A stretch of DNA of 64,000 nt. It comes from [Actinomadura] parvosata subsp. kistnae. Its GTDB lineage: Bacteria; Actinomycetota; Actinomycetes; Streptosporangiales; Streptosporangiaceae. The stretch is taken from positions 1 through 64,000 of the forward strand of contig NZ_OOHJ01000017.1 in NCBI RefSeq assembly GCF_900323885.1. Reading direction: 5' to 3'. Positions 56,743 through 64,000 of this stretch are shown here, in pieces. The translations under genes were made by a program, and so were the position numbers. Each line of letters starts with the position of its first letter. The first letter of the stretch is position 1. Below the pieces are notes generated by a model. It did no database searches. It was not told where the DNA came from and worked only from the letters and a program-made list of their open reading frames with translations.

Positions 56743-57370
56743 TTCTGGTCACCCCCGCAACCGTCTTCTGCCCCACGGACACCGCGGGAGAGATCCCTTC
56801 GGGCAGGTAGATGTCGACCCGCGAGCCGAACCGGATGAGCCCGATCCGCTCGGCCTGCTCGACCTTGGCCCCGGCGCTCAGGTACGGCACGATCCGGCGC
56901 GCCACCGCGCCCGCGATCTGCACCATCTCGATGTCGCCCAGCGTGGTCTCGAAATGCCACACCACACGCTCGTTCTGGTCGCTGTCCTTGTTGAACGCCG
57001 GCAGGAACCCACCTGCCACATGCTGCACGGAGGTGACATTTCCCGCAAGAGGGGCACGGTTGACGTGCACGTTCAGCGGGCTCATGAAGATCGCGACCCG
57101 GGTGCGGCCGTCGGGCCACGGGTCGATGCTCTGCACCACGCCGTCGGCGGGCGACAGGATGCGGCCCTCTCCCGGCGTACGGTCGGGGTCGCGGAAGAAC
57201 CAGAGCATGCCCCCGGTGAGCGCGCTCAGCGGCGCCGCCGCGAACGCCCAACGCCGGTCTCGGCGCGTCAGCAGAGCGGTGGCGGCCGCCGCGGCCGCCG
57301 TCGGGAGGAGCCACGGGGAGACCCCGCGCGCGAGCCTCATACGGCTCGGCTTAGCAGAATCGTCTGACAC
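56729..57370 (-). CDS. psd: Phosphatidylserine decarboxylase proenzyme
   Basis: Protein of 213 residues of the short (archaeal/actinobacterial) type. An N-terminal helix pair (WLLPTAAAAAATALL, FAAAPLSALTGGMLWFF) is followed by SPADGVVQSID and FMSPLNVHVNRAP. The self-cleavage site is IRFGSRVDIYLP, where the Gly-Ser bond would give the pyruvoyl group on the alpha chain. GTG at 57370 with AAAGG 6 nt upstream. Overlaps pssA. Confidence 0.92.
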   Translation of the reverse strand: MSDDSAKPSRMRLARGVSPWLLPTAAAAAATALLTRRDRRWAFAAAPLSALTGGMLWFFRDPDRTPGEGRILSPADGVVQSIDPWPDGRTRVAIFMSPLNVHVNRAPLAGNVTSVQHVAGGFLPAFNKDSDQNERVVWHFETTLGDIEMVQIAGAVARRIVPYLSAGAKVEQAERIGLIRFGSRVDIYLPEGISPAVSVGQKTVAGVTRIDRG

Positions 57371-57479
57371 GAACAACCTTTGGTGGTGACTGGACTGGGC
57401 GCTTTGCCGTGATGTTACAGAACCCGCAACTATGACACGGCACAACTACACAAAGCAAAGCGCCTCGAAGCCCATTTCG

Positions 57480-58463
57480 CTAGACCTGCTCCGGGTGCGG
57501 CTCCTCGCCCTTGCGCGCGTCGATGCGGGCCTTGAGCAGGCTCGCCACTGTGGTGATGACCATGGTGGCGCCGATGACCGAGAGCGACACCCAGATGGGA
57601 ATTTCGGGCGCCCAGGAGACATGGCTGGAGTGCAACGCCTCCAATACGAGCTTAACCCCGATGAACCCCAGGATGAACGCCAAACCGTAGCTGATGTAGA
57701 CGAGCCGCTGCAGCAGACCGCCCAGCAGGAAGTAGAGCTGACGCAGCCCCATCAGGGCGAACGCGTTGGCCGTGAAGACGATGAAGGGGTCTTTGGTGAG
57801 CCCGAAGATCGCCGGAATCGAGTCGAGCGCGAACAGCAGGTCGGTGCTGCCGATGGCGACCATCACGATGAGCATCGGCGTCACCATGCGCCGGCCGTCG
57901 ATCTTGACGGTGACCTTGGAGCCGACGTAGCCCTCGGTGGTCGGGAACGCCCGGCGCACCCACCGCAGCACGATGTTCTCGTTGAACTCCTCTTCCTCGC
58001 CCTTGAGGTGCTGGCGGACGATGTTGATCGCCGTGTAGACGAGGAAGGCGCCGAAGACGTAGAACAGCCAGCTGAACCGCTCGAGCGCCGCGGCGCCGAG
58101 CGCGATGAACAGGCCGCGCATGACGAGCGCGAGCAGGATGCCGACGAGCAGCACCTTGTGCTGGTACGCCTTCGGCACCGCGAACCGGCTCATGATGATG
58201 AAGAAGATGAACAGGTTGTCGACGCTGAGGCTGTACTCGGTGATGTAACCGGCGAAGAACTCCCCGGCTCGGTCACCTCCGGACGTGCCCCACAACAACA
58301 AACCGAACGCCACCGCGAGGATGACGTAAAAAGTCACCCAATATCCGGCCTGCCGCATGGAGAATTCACGTGCTTCTCCGCGGTCGACGATCCACAGGTC
58401 AACGGCGAGGACGACGAGGAGGCCGCCGATGACGGCGATCCAGGCCCACAGGGGTTCAGTCAC
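57480..58463 (-). CDS. TerC/Alx-family membrane protein (probable manganese exporter)
   Basis: Protein of 327 residues, about nine helices. Family motifs: GYITEYSLSVDNLFIFFIIM near residue 75 with acidic residues in the membrane, and STDLLFALDSIPAIFGLTKDPF near 205. TerC/Alx proteins have been linked to Mn2+ efflux or metalation of exported proteins. GTG start at 58463 with GGAGG. The long leader carries a yybP-ykoY-like element, which fits Mn2+ control. Confidence 0.92.
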   Translation of the reverse strand: MTEPLWAWIAVIGGLLVVLAVDLWIVDRGEAREFSMRQAGYWVTFYVILAVAFGLLLWGTSGGDRAGEFFAGYITEYSLSVDNLFIFFIIMSRFAVPKAYQHKVLLVGILLALVMRGLFIALGAAALERFSWLFYVFGAFLVYTAINIVRQHLKGEEEEFNENIVLRWVRRAFPTTEGYVGSKVTVKIDGRRMVTPMLIVMVAIGSTDLLFALDSIPAIFGLTKDPFIVFTANAFALMGLRQLYFLLGGLLQRLVYISYGLAFILGFIGVKLVLEALHSSHVSWAPEIPIWVSLSVIGATMVITTVASLLKARIDARKGEEPHPEQV

Positions 58464-58607
58464 AAAGACCCTCCGGCATGCATGCTTCAGCGCCGGAGGT
58501 CTCTCCCGCCCGCGGGTCTCCGCGGACCGGCAGCCCCGGGGGCCCCATGGAGCGGGGCGGCACCGTGATGACGAGGCTGTCGCGAAGGGATACTCCCCTC
58601 CCTAACC
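58464..58607 (-). promoter_or_regulatory. Probable yybP-ykoY (Mn2+) riboswitch in the terC leader
   Basis: On the minus strand the leader begins GTTAGG and then GAGGGGAGTA (58600-58591), the 5' signature of the family. CGTCATCACGG follows (58572-58562), then GC-rich arms, then GAGACCTCC (about 58503-58495), the 3' signature. CCTCC can pair with the 5' GGGAGG to close P1. Alternatively AGACCTCCGGC (58502-58492) pairs with GCCGGAGGGTCT (58477-58466), which contains the Shine-Dalgarno sequence. This gives a simple translational switch: ligand stabilises P1 and frees the ribosome-binding site. The family is known to sense Mn2+ and often precedes terC/alx genes. Confidence 0.75.
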
Positions 58608-58612
58608 CAGGC

Positions 58613-58618
58613 AGTATA
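58613..58618 (-). promoter_or_regulatory. -10 element of the terC promoter
   Basis: TATACT on the minus strand is about 7 nt before the predicted 5' end of the riboswitch (near 58606). The -35 region is weak (TTACGC-like at about 18 bp). Confidence 0.45.
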
Positions 58619-58656
58619 TGAGAACGCATCCAGGCCGCGTAATCATCCTCCGGGCC

Positions 58657-59807
58657 TTACGCTCGGTACACCCCGAGCACGTTCGTCACGGCGTCGTCAC
58701 TTCCGGGCATCTCCCGGCCGCGCCGCGTGGCCGCCTCAGCCAGCTTTTCCGCAGCTCCAGGGCTCTCCAGCACCTCACGTACCGCCTCACGAAACCTTTT
58801 CACGTCCCCGTACGGCACCAGGATCCCGGCGTCCCCCAGGATCTCAGGAATCCCTCCCACCTCGGAGGCGATGGCGGGCGTGCCGGTCATGAGCGCCTCC
58901 CTGAGCGTGAGCGGCTGCCCCTCCCACCGGCTCGGCATCAGCAACGCGACGGCCGCACCCAGCAGGTCCGGCACGTCGTCCCGGTTGCCCAGCAACACGA
59001 CCGGCAGCCGCTCGGCATCGATCCTGCGCTGCAGCTCCCCCCGCAACGGCCCCTCACCGGCCACCACGAACAACGGCTCCCCCTCACGCCCCCGCTGCCC
59101 CCGCCCCGCGAGGTCTCAGGGCCGCCGCCCGGGAACGCTCCCACCGCACCTGGGGCTCCCACCGAAGCGTTCCCGTCAATCGGCCACGGCCCGGCCGCGA
59201 CGTCGAGGAGCGTCTCCAGCCCCTTCTGCTGGGCCAGCCTGGCGACAGTGAGCAAGATCGGCCGATCCCCGGCCCCCAGCTCGTCCCTGACCTCCTGGGG
59301 CGTCCGACGGGCCGGCCGGGGCGCGGGCGCCGCCACCAGGGCCGCCCGCACGTCACGGGCCCCGAGCCGCCGCATCCGCTCGGCCAGGTCCGGCGAGACG
59401 GTCAGCACGTGCCCGGCCCGCCGCGCCACGATGCGCTCCAGCACGCCGTACACCAGCCCGACGAACCCGCCCGCGGTCAGCGCGTTGTGCAGGGTCACGA
59501 CCGGCCCGCGCCGCCCGAGCGCCGCCAGCGCCCCGGCCCGCAGCCCGTGGGCGTGCACGACGTCGGCGCCCCGGGTCAGCCGCCGGATGGCGAGCACCGC
59601 CCGCAGGTCGTTCACAGGATGCGGCCGGTCGGAGACGGCCACCTCTGCGAACCTGGCCCCCGCGCCGCCGAACGAGAACTGCTCCTCGACGCTGCGCGGC
59701 CCGACCACGAGCACCTGGTGCCCCCGCCGTACGAGCCCCTCCACGAGCATCAGCACATGCCGCCCGGTGCCGCCGGACGTCGTGCCCAGCACGAAAGCCA
59801 CCCGCAC
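58657..59807 (-). pseudogene. GT4-type glycosyltransferase interrupted by a frameshift
   Basis: Two frames together encode one GT4 (GT-B) enzyme. The first frame, from GTG 59807, gives VRVAFVLGTTSGGTGRHVLM, DVVHAHGLRAGALAALG and RPILLTVARLAQQKGLETLL. The second frame, from about 59080 down to 58657, gives PLFVVAGEGPLRGEL, then LMPSRWEGQPLTLREALMTG with the E-x7-E motif and GGIPEILGDAGILVPYGD. The switch lies between about 59118 and 59080, inside runs of five C/G. Before it there is an unusual Gly/Ala-rich stretch of ~35 residues. Either a real pseudogene or a consensus error. Confidence 0.8.
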
Positions 59808-60283
59808 GCCCCGCTCCCTCCTCGTCCCGTCACCCACGATCCTGCCCACGCACTGATGAGCACCCCACCGGCGAGCACCCCGCCGACAAGCCGCCCGCCA
59901 CTCCCCGGACGCCGCCAAAGCCCCGGCCGACCGAATAACCCGTCACTCGGCCCCCCCACGCCCGAACCACTCAGGCGCCTGAACAACCCCGCACCCGAAC
60001 CACTTTGGCGCCCGACCAACCCGCGCCCGAACCACACGGACGCCCGAACAACCCCGCGCCCGAACCACACGGGCGCCTGAACAACCTGCCGCCCCAACAA
60101 CTGAGCCCCTCTGACGCCACCGAAGAAGACCTCAGTCCCGCGCGAGGAAACCTCAGCCACCCCTCCGCAACAACCCGGTCACCACCTCGGCGTCCCCCCG
60201 ATCCACCAGAGCCACGACCGCCCGCCCACGACCAGCGCGACCACCGCGCCCAGCACCGCGGCCCCACGTTCCCCCACACCCGC
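59808..60283. other. Intergenic stretch between the GT4 gene and murJ with a 33-bp repeat
   Basis: No intact gene is recognised. A four-copy 33-bp tandem repeat lies at 59960-60090. In the part next to murJ (60153-60283), frames read VALVDRGDAEVVTGLL and AAVLGAVVALVVGG, which look like the missing end of MurJ in other or post-stop frames. Part of this stretch may therefore be coding sequence lost to frameshift. Confidence 0.5.
59960..60090. repeat. 33-bp tandem repeat, four copies
   Basis: The unit, roughly GCCCGAACCACACGG followed by GCGCCCGAACAACCCCGC, occurs at 59960-59992, 59993-60024 (32 bp), 60025-60057 and 60058-60090 with a few differences. It lies in non-coding DNA. Confidence 0.8.
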
Positions 60284-61744
60284 TCACATCGAGCATCGCC
60301 ACCGCCCCGCCCCGCCACAAACCCGAGCCCCCTCCGCCGACCGCCGCCCCCCGGCCCTGACGAGCCCGGCCACGGCCGCACGGCCGCGCGCCCGCGCCAC
60401 CGACCACAGCAGCATGCCGCCGCCCACGCTCATGCCCACGCTCATCCCGAGCGCCATCCCGCCGATCTTCCATTCAGCAGGCAGCACCAGCACGAAGACG
60501 ACCTGGGCGACGATCACGACGCCCCACCCGGTCACGGTGCCCACGGCGGCCGCGCGCCCCCGCCCCGCCGCGTACAGCACCCGGCTGAGGTGCGCGATAA
60601 GCCCGTAGCCGACCAGCCCGGGCGTGAACAGCGCGATGGCCGCCGCCAGCTCCCCCGGCGGCACCTCGCTCTTGCCGGCCAGGAACACCACCGCGCCGGG
60701 CCCCGACGCGGCGGCCAGCACCCCGGCGGCCAGCCCCGACACCAGCACGACCGCCCGGGTGGTGCGCGCCGCCAGCGCCGCGAACGCCTCGGGATCGCCC
60801 GCCTGGGCCGACAGCCGGGGGAACGCGCTGGTGGCGATGGGCACGGCGAGCACCGCGTACGGCACCAGGTAGATCGCCCACGCGTAGTTGTAGACGGTGA
60901 TGGCGCCGTTGCCGATCGCGTGGTTCGACAGCACCAGCACCACGATCATGGCGGCCTGCTGGGCCAGCAGCCCCGCGATGCCCGCCACGGCGAGCCTGCG
61001 CACCTGCCCGGCCAACCCGTCGGGGAAGCGTAACGTGGGCCGCCACCGCAGCCCCAGCCGCGCCACGGGCCCGATCACGGCCAGCACCAGCGACAGCACG
61101 CCCAGGCTGGTGCCCACCGACAGCGCCAGCTCCGCGGGCCGCGGCACCGCCCCCGGGTCGATCCTGCCCGCGCTGAGCGGCACGAACAGCAGGTAGGCGA
61201 CGATCACCACGATGCTGGACACCAGGGGCGCGACCGCGGGCCCGGTGAAGCGCTGGTGCGACTGCAGCACGCCGTAGAGCACGACGGCCACGCCGTACAG
61301 GGGGATCTGGGGGGCGAAGACGACCAGCATGCGGGTGGCGACCGCGCTCACGTCGGCGACCTCGCACCCTTTGACGGCCTCGCCGAAGAACAGCCCGACG
61401 ATCGGCCCGGCGAACAGCGCGAGCAGCACGCCCAGCGGCACGAGCACGACCAGCACCCACGTGAGCAGCGCCGAGCCGATCCGCCCGGCCCGCTCGCGCG
61501 CGCCCTCGTCGGCCGCGCCGGCCAGGACGGGGACGACCAGGCCGGCCAGCGCGCCCCCGGCCACGACCTCGAAGACGATGTTGGGGATCTGGTTGGCCGT
61601 CATGTAGGCCGTGGACAGGCAGTTGGTGCCGACGGTGCCGGCGAAGGCGTACTGCTTGGCGAAGCCGATGACGCGCGCCAGCACGGTGATCGCCCCGATG
61701 AGCATCGCGCCGCCCGCGACGCCCCGCGCCGTCACCGCTTTCAC
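60284..61744 (-). CDS. murJ: MurJ-family lipid II flippase (C-terminus probably altered)
   Basis: Protein of 486 residues of the MOP/MVF family with about twelve helices recognised. Signatures: GAMLIGAITVLARVIGFAKQY, IPNIVFEVVAGGALAGLVVPVL near 54-75, and PLYGVAVVLYGVLQSHQRFTGPAVAPL near 150. It would flip lipid II or a related precursor. GTG at 61744 with GGGAGG upstream. The last ~23 residues (GGRRSAEGARVCGGAGRWRC) are atypical; hydrophobic and family-like sequence continues downstream in other frames. One or two frameshifts may have shortened it. Confidence 0.85.
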   Translation of the reverse strand: MKAVTARGVAGGAMLIGAITVLARVIGFAKQYAFAGTVGTNCLSTAYMTANQIPNIVFEVVAGGALAGLVVPVLAGAADEGARERAGRIGSALLTWVLVVLVPLGVLLALFAGPIVGLFFGEAVKGCEVADVSAVATRMLVVFAPQIPLYGVAVVLYGVLQSHQRFTGPAVAPLVSSIVVIVAYLLFVPLSAGRIDPGAVPRPAELALSVGTSLGVLSLVLAVIGPVARLGLRWRPTLRFPDGLAGQVRRLAVAGIAGLLAQQAAMIVVLVLSNHAIGNGAITVYNYAWAIYLVPYAVLAVPIATSAFPRLSAQAGDPEAFAALAARTTRAVVLVSGLAAGVLAAASGPGAVVFLAGKSEVPPGELAAAIALFTPGLVGYGLIAHLSRVLYAAGRGRAAAVGTVTGWGVVIVAQVVFVLVLPAEWKIGGMALGMSVGMSVGGGMLLWSVARARGRAAVAGLVRAGGRRSAEGARVCGGAGRWRCSM

Positions 61745-61822
61745 CCGGCCTCCCCGCCTCCGGCCCGCGTCACGCTCACGCAGACATCCTGGCAGGCCGG
61801 ACCGACAATCGCGGAACGCGGA

Positions 61823-62686
61823 TCACACGGGGTCGACCGGGCGGCGGCCGAGCATGTCGATGGCGTTGAGCACGCGGTTGCCGGCGATGACCTTGGTGAA
61901 GCTGACCTTCTCCGCCGCCGCCGTCAGTGCCGCGACGGTGCCCAGGAGGGCGTACCGGCCGGGCCTGCCGAGCTGGGTGACGGCGGCGAGGCCGAGCAGG
62001 GCGCCCAGGGCGTTGGCGCCGGCGTCGCCGAGCATCGCGCGCTCGCCGAGGTCTTCGGGCAGCAGCGCGGCGGCGGCGCCCAGCGGGACGGCGGCCAGCG
62101 CGGCCGTGGCGGGCGAGCCGCGCAGCAGCGTGGCGGCCAGCAGCGGCCCGCCGGTCAGCAGGCCGACCTTGATGGCGCGGCCGGGGCGCAGGTCGAAGAG
62201 GTTGGCGAGGTTGGCGGTGCCGGCGATGGTGACGCCGTTGGCCAGGGTGTCGAGGGGGCCCTCGGAGACGAGGGCGGCGGCGGCCAGGCCGCTGGCGCCG
62301 ATGCCGAGGATCTTGACGGCGCCGCTGGTGACCTCGCCGCGGGCCAGCGCGCTCAGGTGCCCCTTGAAGCCCTTGGAGGAGGTGGTGCCGTAGAGGTCGT
62401 CGTAGGCGCCGACCGTGGCGCTGCCGGCGCCGGCGAGCAGCGCGGCCGCGCGGACCCGCGGGGTCAGGCCGGGCGTGAGCGCGGCGGCGGCGCTCGCGCC
62501 GGCCGCGAACGCGGGGCCTTCGAGCAGGGTGATGGGCTCGCCGCGGTGGTTCTTGCGCGTCCAGCGGCCGCTCAGGTCGGCGGGCCGGTCGCGGGTGAAC
62601 GCCGTGTAGGCGGCGCGGGCGGCCACGGCGCCGATCGCGGCTCCGGCGATGGCGTAGAGCAGGCCACGGGCCCGGCTGGCAGGCAT
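61823..62686 (-). CDS. MraY/WecA-like membrane protein
   Basis: Protein of 287 residues, about seven to eight helices. Segments resemble polyprenyl-phosphate glycosyl-1-phosphate transferases: YDDLYGTTSSKGFKGHL near 92, the catalytic-type NLANLFDLRPGRAIK near 158 and MLGDAGANALGALLG near 216. It is shorter than MraY and may be a diverged or non-canonical member. Lies between murJ and the SteB gene, a group often conserved in actinomycetes and tied to envelope assembly. ATG at 62686. Confidence 0.8.
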   Translation of the reverse strand: MPASRARGLLYAIAGAAIGAVAARAAYTAFTRDRPADLSGRWTRKNHRGEPITLLEGPAFAAGASAAAALTPGLTPRVRAAALLAGAGSATVGAYDDLYGTTSSKGFKGHLSALARGEVTSGAVKILGIGASGLAAAALVSEGPLDTLANGVTIAGTANLANLFDLRPGRAIKVGLLTGGPLLAATLLRGSPATAALAAVPLGAAAALLPEDLGERAMLGDAGANALGALLGLAAVTQLGRPGRYALLGTVAALTAAAEKVSFTKVIAGNRVLNAIDMLGRRPVDPV

Positions 62687-62687
62687 G

Positions 62688-63664
62688 TCAGCTCCCTGAC
62701 GTGGTGGTGGGTGACGGGGTCGCGGACGTCATCACGGGGATGGGGGCCGAGGCTCCCTTGCCGATGCCGTACTGGCCGGCCCGCCCGGACATCTGCTCCC
62801 GCAGAGAGTAGACGATCGCGACGCGCCCCACCGGCATGTCGGCGGTATCCACCGTGGAGACGCGCTTGGAGACCTCGCCCTCGTCGCGTACGGCGCTGAT
62901 CGCGTCGCCGGGCGGGGCGGCGGAGTCGGCGGTGCCGGCCAGCACCGTGCCCTGGCTGCCGACGTCGAGCCCGTCGGCGACGGAGACGATGGCGCCCGCC
63001 TGCGTCTCGGCGTTCTCCCCTTCGTACGCCTTCTCCGGCGCGAACACGACCGCCAGCGTGGCCCGCTTGACGGGGTCGCCCTCGGTGCTCAGCAGCCCGC
63101 CCGCCTCGAACGTGCTGATGACGTCGGCGGTGGCGGGGTTGGGCGTGCCGCCCTGGGCCTGGTCGGTGGTGACGAAGGTGGCGGCGAGCAGCGCGGCGGC
63201 TCTGTCCCAGCTGGTGGCGGTGGCGGGGAAGACCATGTTGACCGGTTTGAGTTGGTTGACCAGGCCGTCGAGCACGCCCTTGTTCTTGGGTCGAAGAACT
63301 TCTCGCTCAGCGCGACCCGGCCGGAGATCTCCGCGCCCGCCTGGTCGAGCACCTGCTCCGACGCCTCGCGTACGGCGTTGCTGGAGCCCGGCGTCTCCAC
63401 CAGCAGCACCCGCTGGCCGGTCAGGTCGCCGGACACCAGGTCGCCGGTGGCGGAGATGATGAACTGGTCGTTGCCCGCCTCGCGCCCGCGCAGCGAGTCG
63501 ATCTGCGCGCGCAGCTCGTCGTTGGACGCGGTGAGCCCGGCCGTCACCTCCTCGATGGACTTGACCGCCGGCCCCTGCAGCAGCGTGGTGCCCAGCACGA
63601 TCCCCACCGCGAGGGCCAGGAAGATCGCGACGATGGAGACGAGGTGGTAGCGAAAATCGATCAC
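62688..63664 (-). pseudogene. SteB/MctB-type copper transporter-like protein with a single-base frameshift
   Basis: GTG at 63664 opens IDFRYHLVSIVAIFLALAVG, one N-terminal helix, then a coiled coil (ELRAQIDSLRGRE). After SEKFFDP the frame is lost. The expected continuation KNKGVLDGLVNQLKPVNMVF is found in the next frame, up to the stop at 62688. Restoring one C in the CCC at 63288-63290 would give a single product of about 325 residues. It overlaps the SteA stop (GTGA). The family (C. glutamicum SteB, mycobacterial MctB) acts in the envelope. Confidence 0.85.
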
Positions 63665-64000
63665 GAGAAGAGTCCGACCAGCCAGAAGATGAATGCGTTC
63701 CAGAGGTCTTGCAGGCCGTTGAGCCAGGTGCGGCCGAGGGGCGAGAGGCCGAGCGCGACCCCCATGGTGATCAGCGCCGTGATCACGAGCAGGAGCAGTT
63801 GGGAGGTGGTGATGCGGCTGCGGTAGAGCCTGCTGACGCCCTTGGCGTCGATGAGCTTGCTGCCGATGATCAGCCGGGTGAGGAAGGTGCTGGCCATGCC
63901 GGAGCGGCCCTTGTCGAGGAACTCCTCCAGGGTGCCGTGCGTGCCGACCGCGACGATCAGCTCCGCGCCCTTGTCGTCGGCCAGCAGCATCGCGATGTCT
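63661..64000 (-). CDS. SteA-like protein, C-terminal part (runs off the window)
   Basis: At least 112 residues are visible; the start lies beyond 64000. AELIVAVGTHGTLEEFLDKGRSGMASTFLTRL is the end of the soluble domain, followed by two hydrophobic helices (QLLLLVITALITMGVALG and LQDLWNAFIFWLVGLF). This C-terminus and the coupled SteB-like gene identify the putative cytokinetic ring protein SteA family. In corynebacteria steAB is needed for normal cell separation and envelope. Confidence 0.8.
   Translation of the reverse strand, partial: DIAMLLADDKGAELIVAVGTHGTLEEFLDKGRSGMASTFLTRLIIGSKLIDAKGVSRLYRSRITTSQLLLLVITALITMGVALGLSPLGRTWLNGLQDLWNAFIFWLVGLFS

Noticed and set aside
59971..60381. Open frame through the 33-bp repeats
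   Set aside because: It is Gly/Arg/Trp/Ser-rich, overlaps the murJ 3' end on the same strand in another frame and lacks a plausible start.

Overview
The window is very GC-rich (around 70% or more by eye), uses GTG and TTG starts freely, and is densely packed with translationally coupled genes. It carries Actinobacteria-specific markers: WhiA, RbpA, OpcA, a mycothiol-dependent maleylpyruvate isomerase-type protein, a WXG100-like protein and a SteA/SteB-type pair. The gene orders tkt-tal-pgi-zwf-opcA-pgl, gap-pgk-tpiA-secG-rbpA and uvrC-rapZ-yvcK-whiA are actinobacterial. A chromosomal piece from a Streptosporangiales (Nonomuraea-like) actinomycete fits best; the genus is inference.

Layout. 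(1) 0.3-8.1 kb, minus strand: a hydroxyproline/proline catabolic operon. From the promoter: three-subunit D-hydroxyproline dehydrogenase, DHDPS-family HPC deaminase, 4-hydroxyproline 2-epimerase, a second proline-racemase-family enzyme, an ornithine-cyclodeaminase-family reductase, then a GntR/FCD regulator. Most junctions are ATGA overlaps. A palindrome lies just upstream of the first gene. (2) 8.2-12 kb: heme A biosynthesis (ctaA, ctaB) around a truncated DUF218 gene and a PrsW-type protease. (3) 12.2-20.4 kb, plus strand: the pentose phosphate/glucose-6-phosphate operon. (4) 20.4-23.3 kb: a lipoprotein, a 697-residue protein and a WXG100-like protein that look like a secretion-related module. 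(5) 23.4-26.2 kb: adenosine deaminase-like, methyltransferase and SDR genes. (6) 26.3-32.4 kb: a surface-glycan locus with a BcsA-like GT2, a GT2-like/GT-C fusion, a secreted ricin-type lectin and a DPM-like GT2 fused to a GtrA-like domain. (7) 32.4-38 kb: coiled-coil protein, stand-alone double Clp-N protein, ACT-GNAT protein, and an amine oxidase/amidohydrolase pair ending at a strong bidirectional hairpin. (8) 38-41.8 kb: rbpA, secG and lower glycolysis, with a DasR-like operator upstream of gap. (9) 41.9-47.9 kb: a membrane protein and whiA-yvcK-rapZ-uvrC. (10) 48-50.4 kb: three tandem Rieske lipoproteins and a DUF2306 membrane protein. (11) 50.6-55.1 kb: uvrA divergent from an MDMPI-type/MBL-fold pair, followed by a 16-bp tandem array. 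(12) 55.6-58.6 kb: phosphatidylethanolamine synthesis (psd, pssA) and terC behind a probable yybP-ykoY Mn2+ riboswitch. (13) 58.6-64 kb: envelope genes (GT4 glycosyltransferase, MurJ, MraY/WecA-like, SteB, SteA). Two or three of these show frameshifts in homopolymer-rich DNA, which means either decay or consensus error.

No tRNA, rRNA, CRISPR, transposase or prophage gene was seen. The most interesting items are the terC riboswitch, the Cys/Cys pair of proline-racemase paralogues, the Rieske triplet, the glycan locus, the WXG100-like trio, the DasR-like site and the clustered frameshifts.
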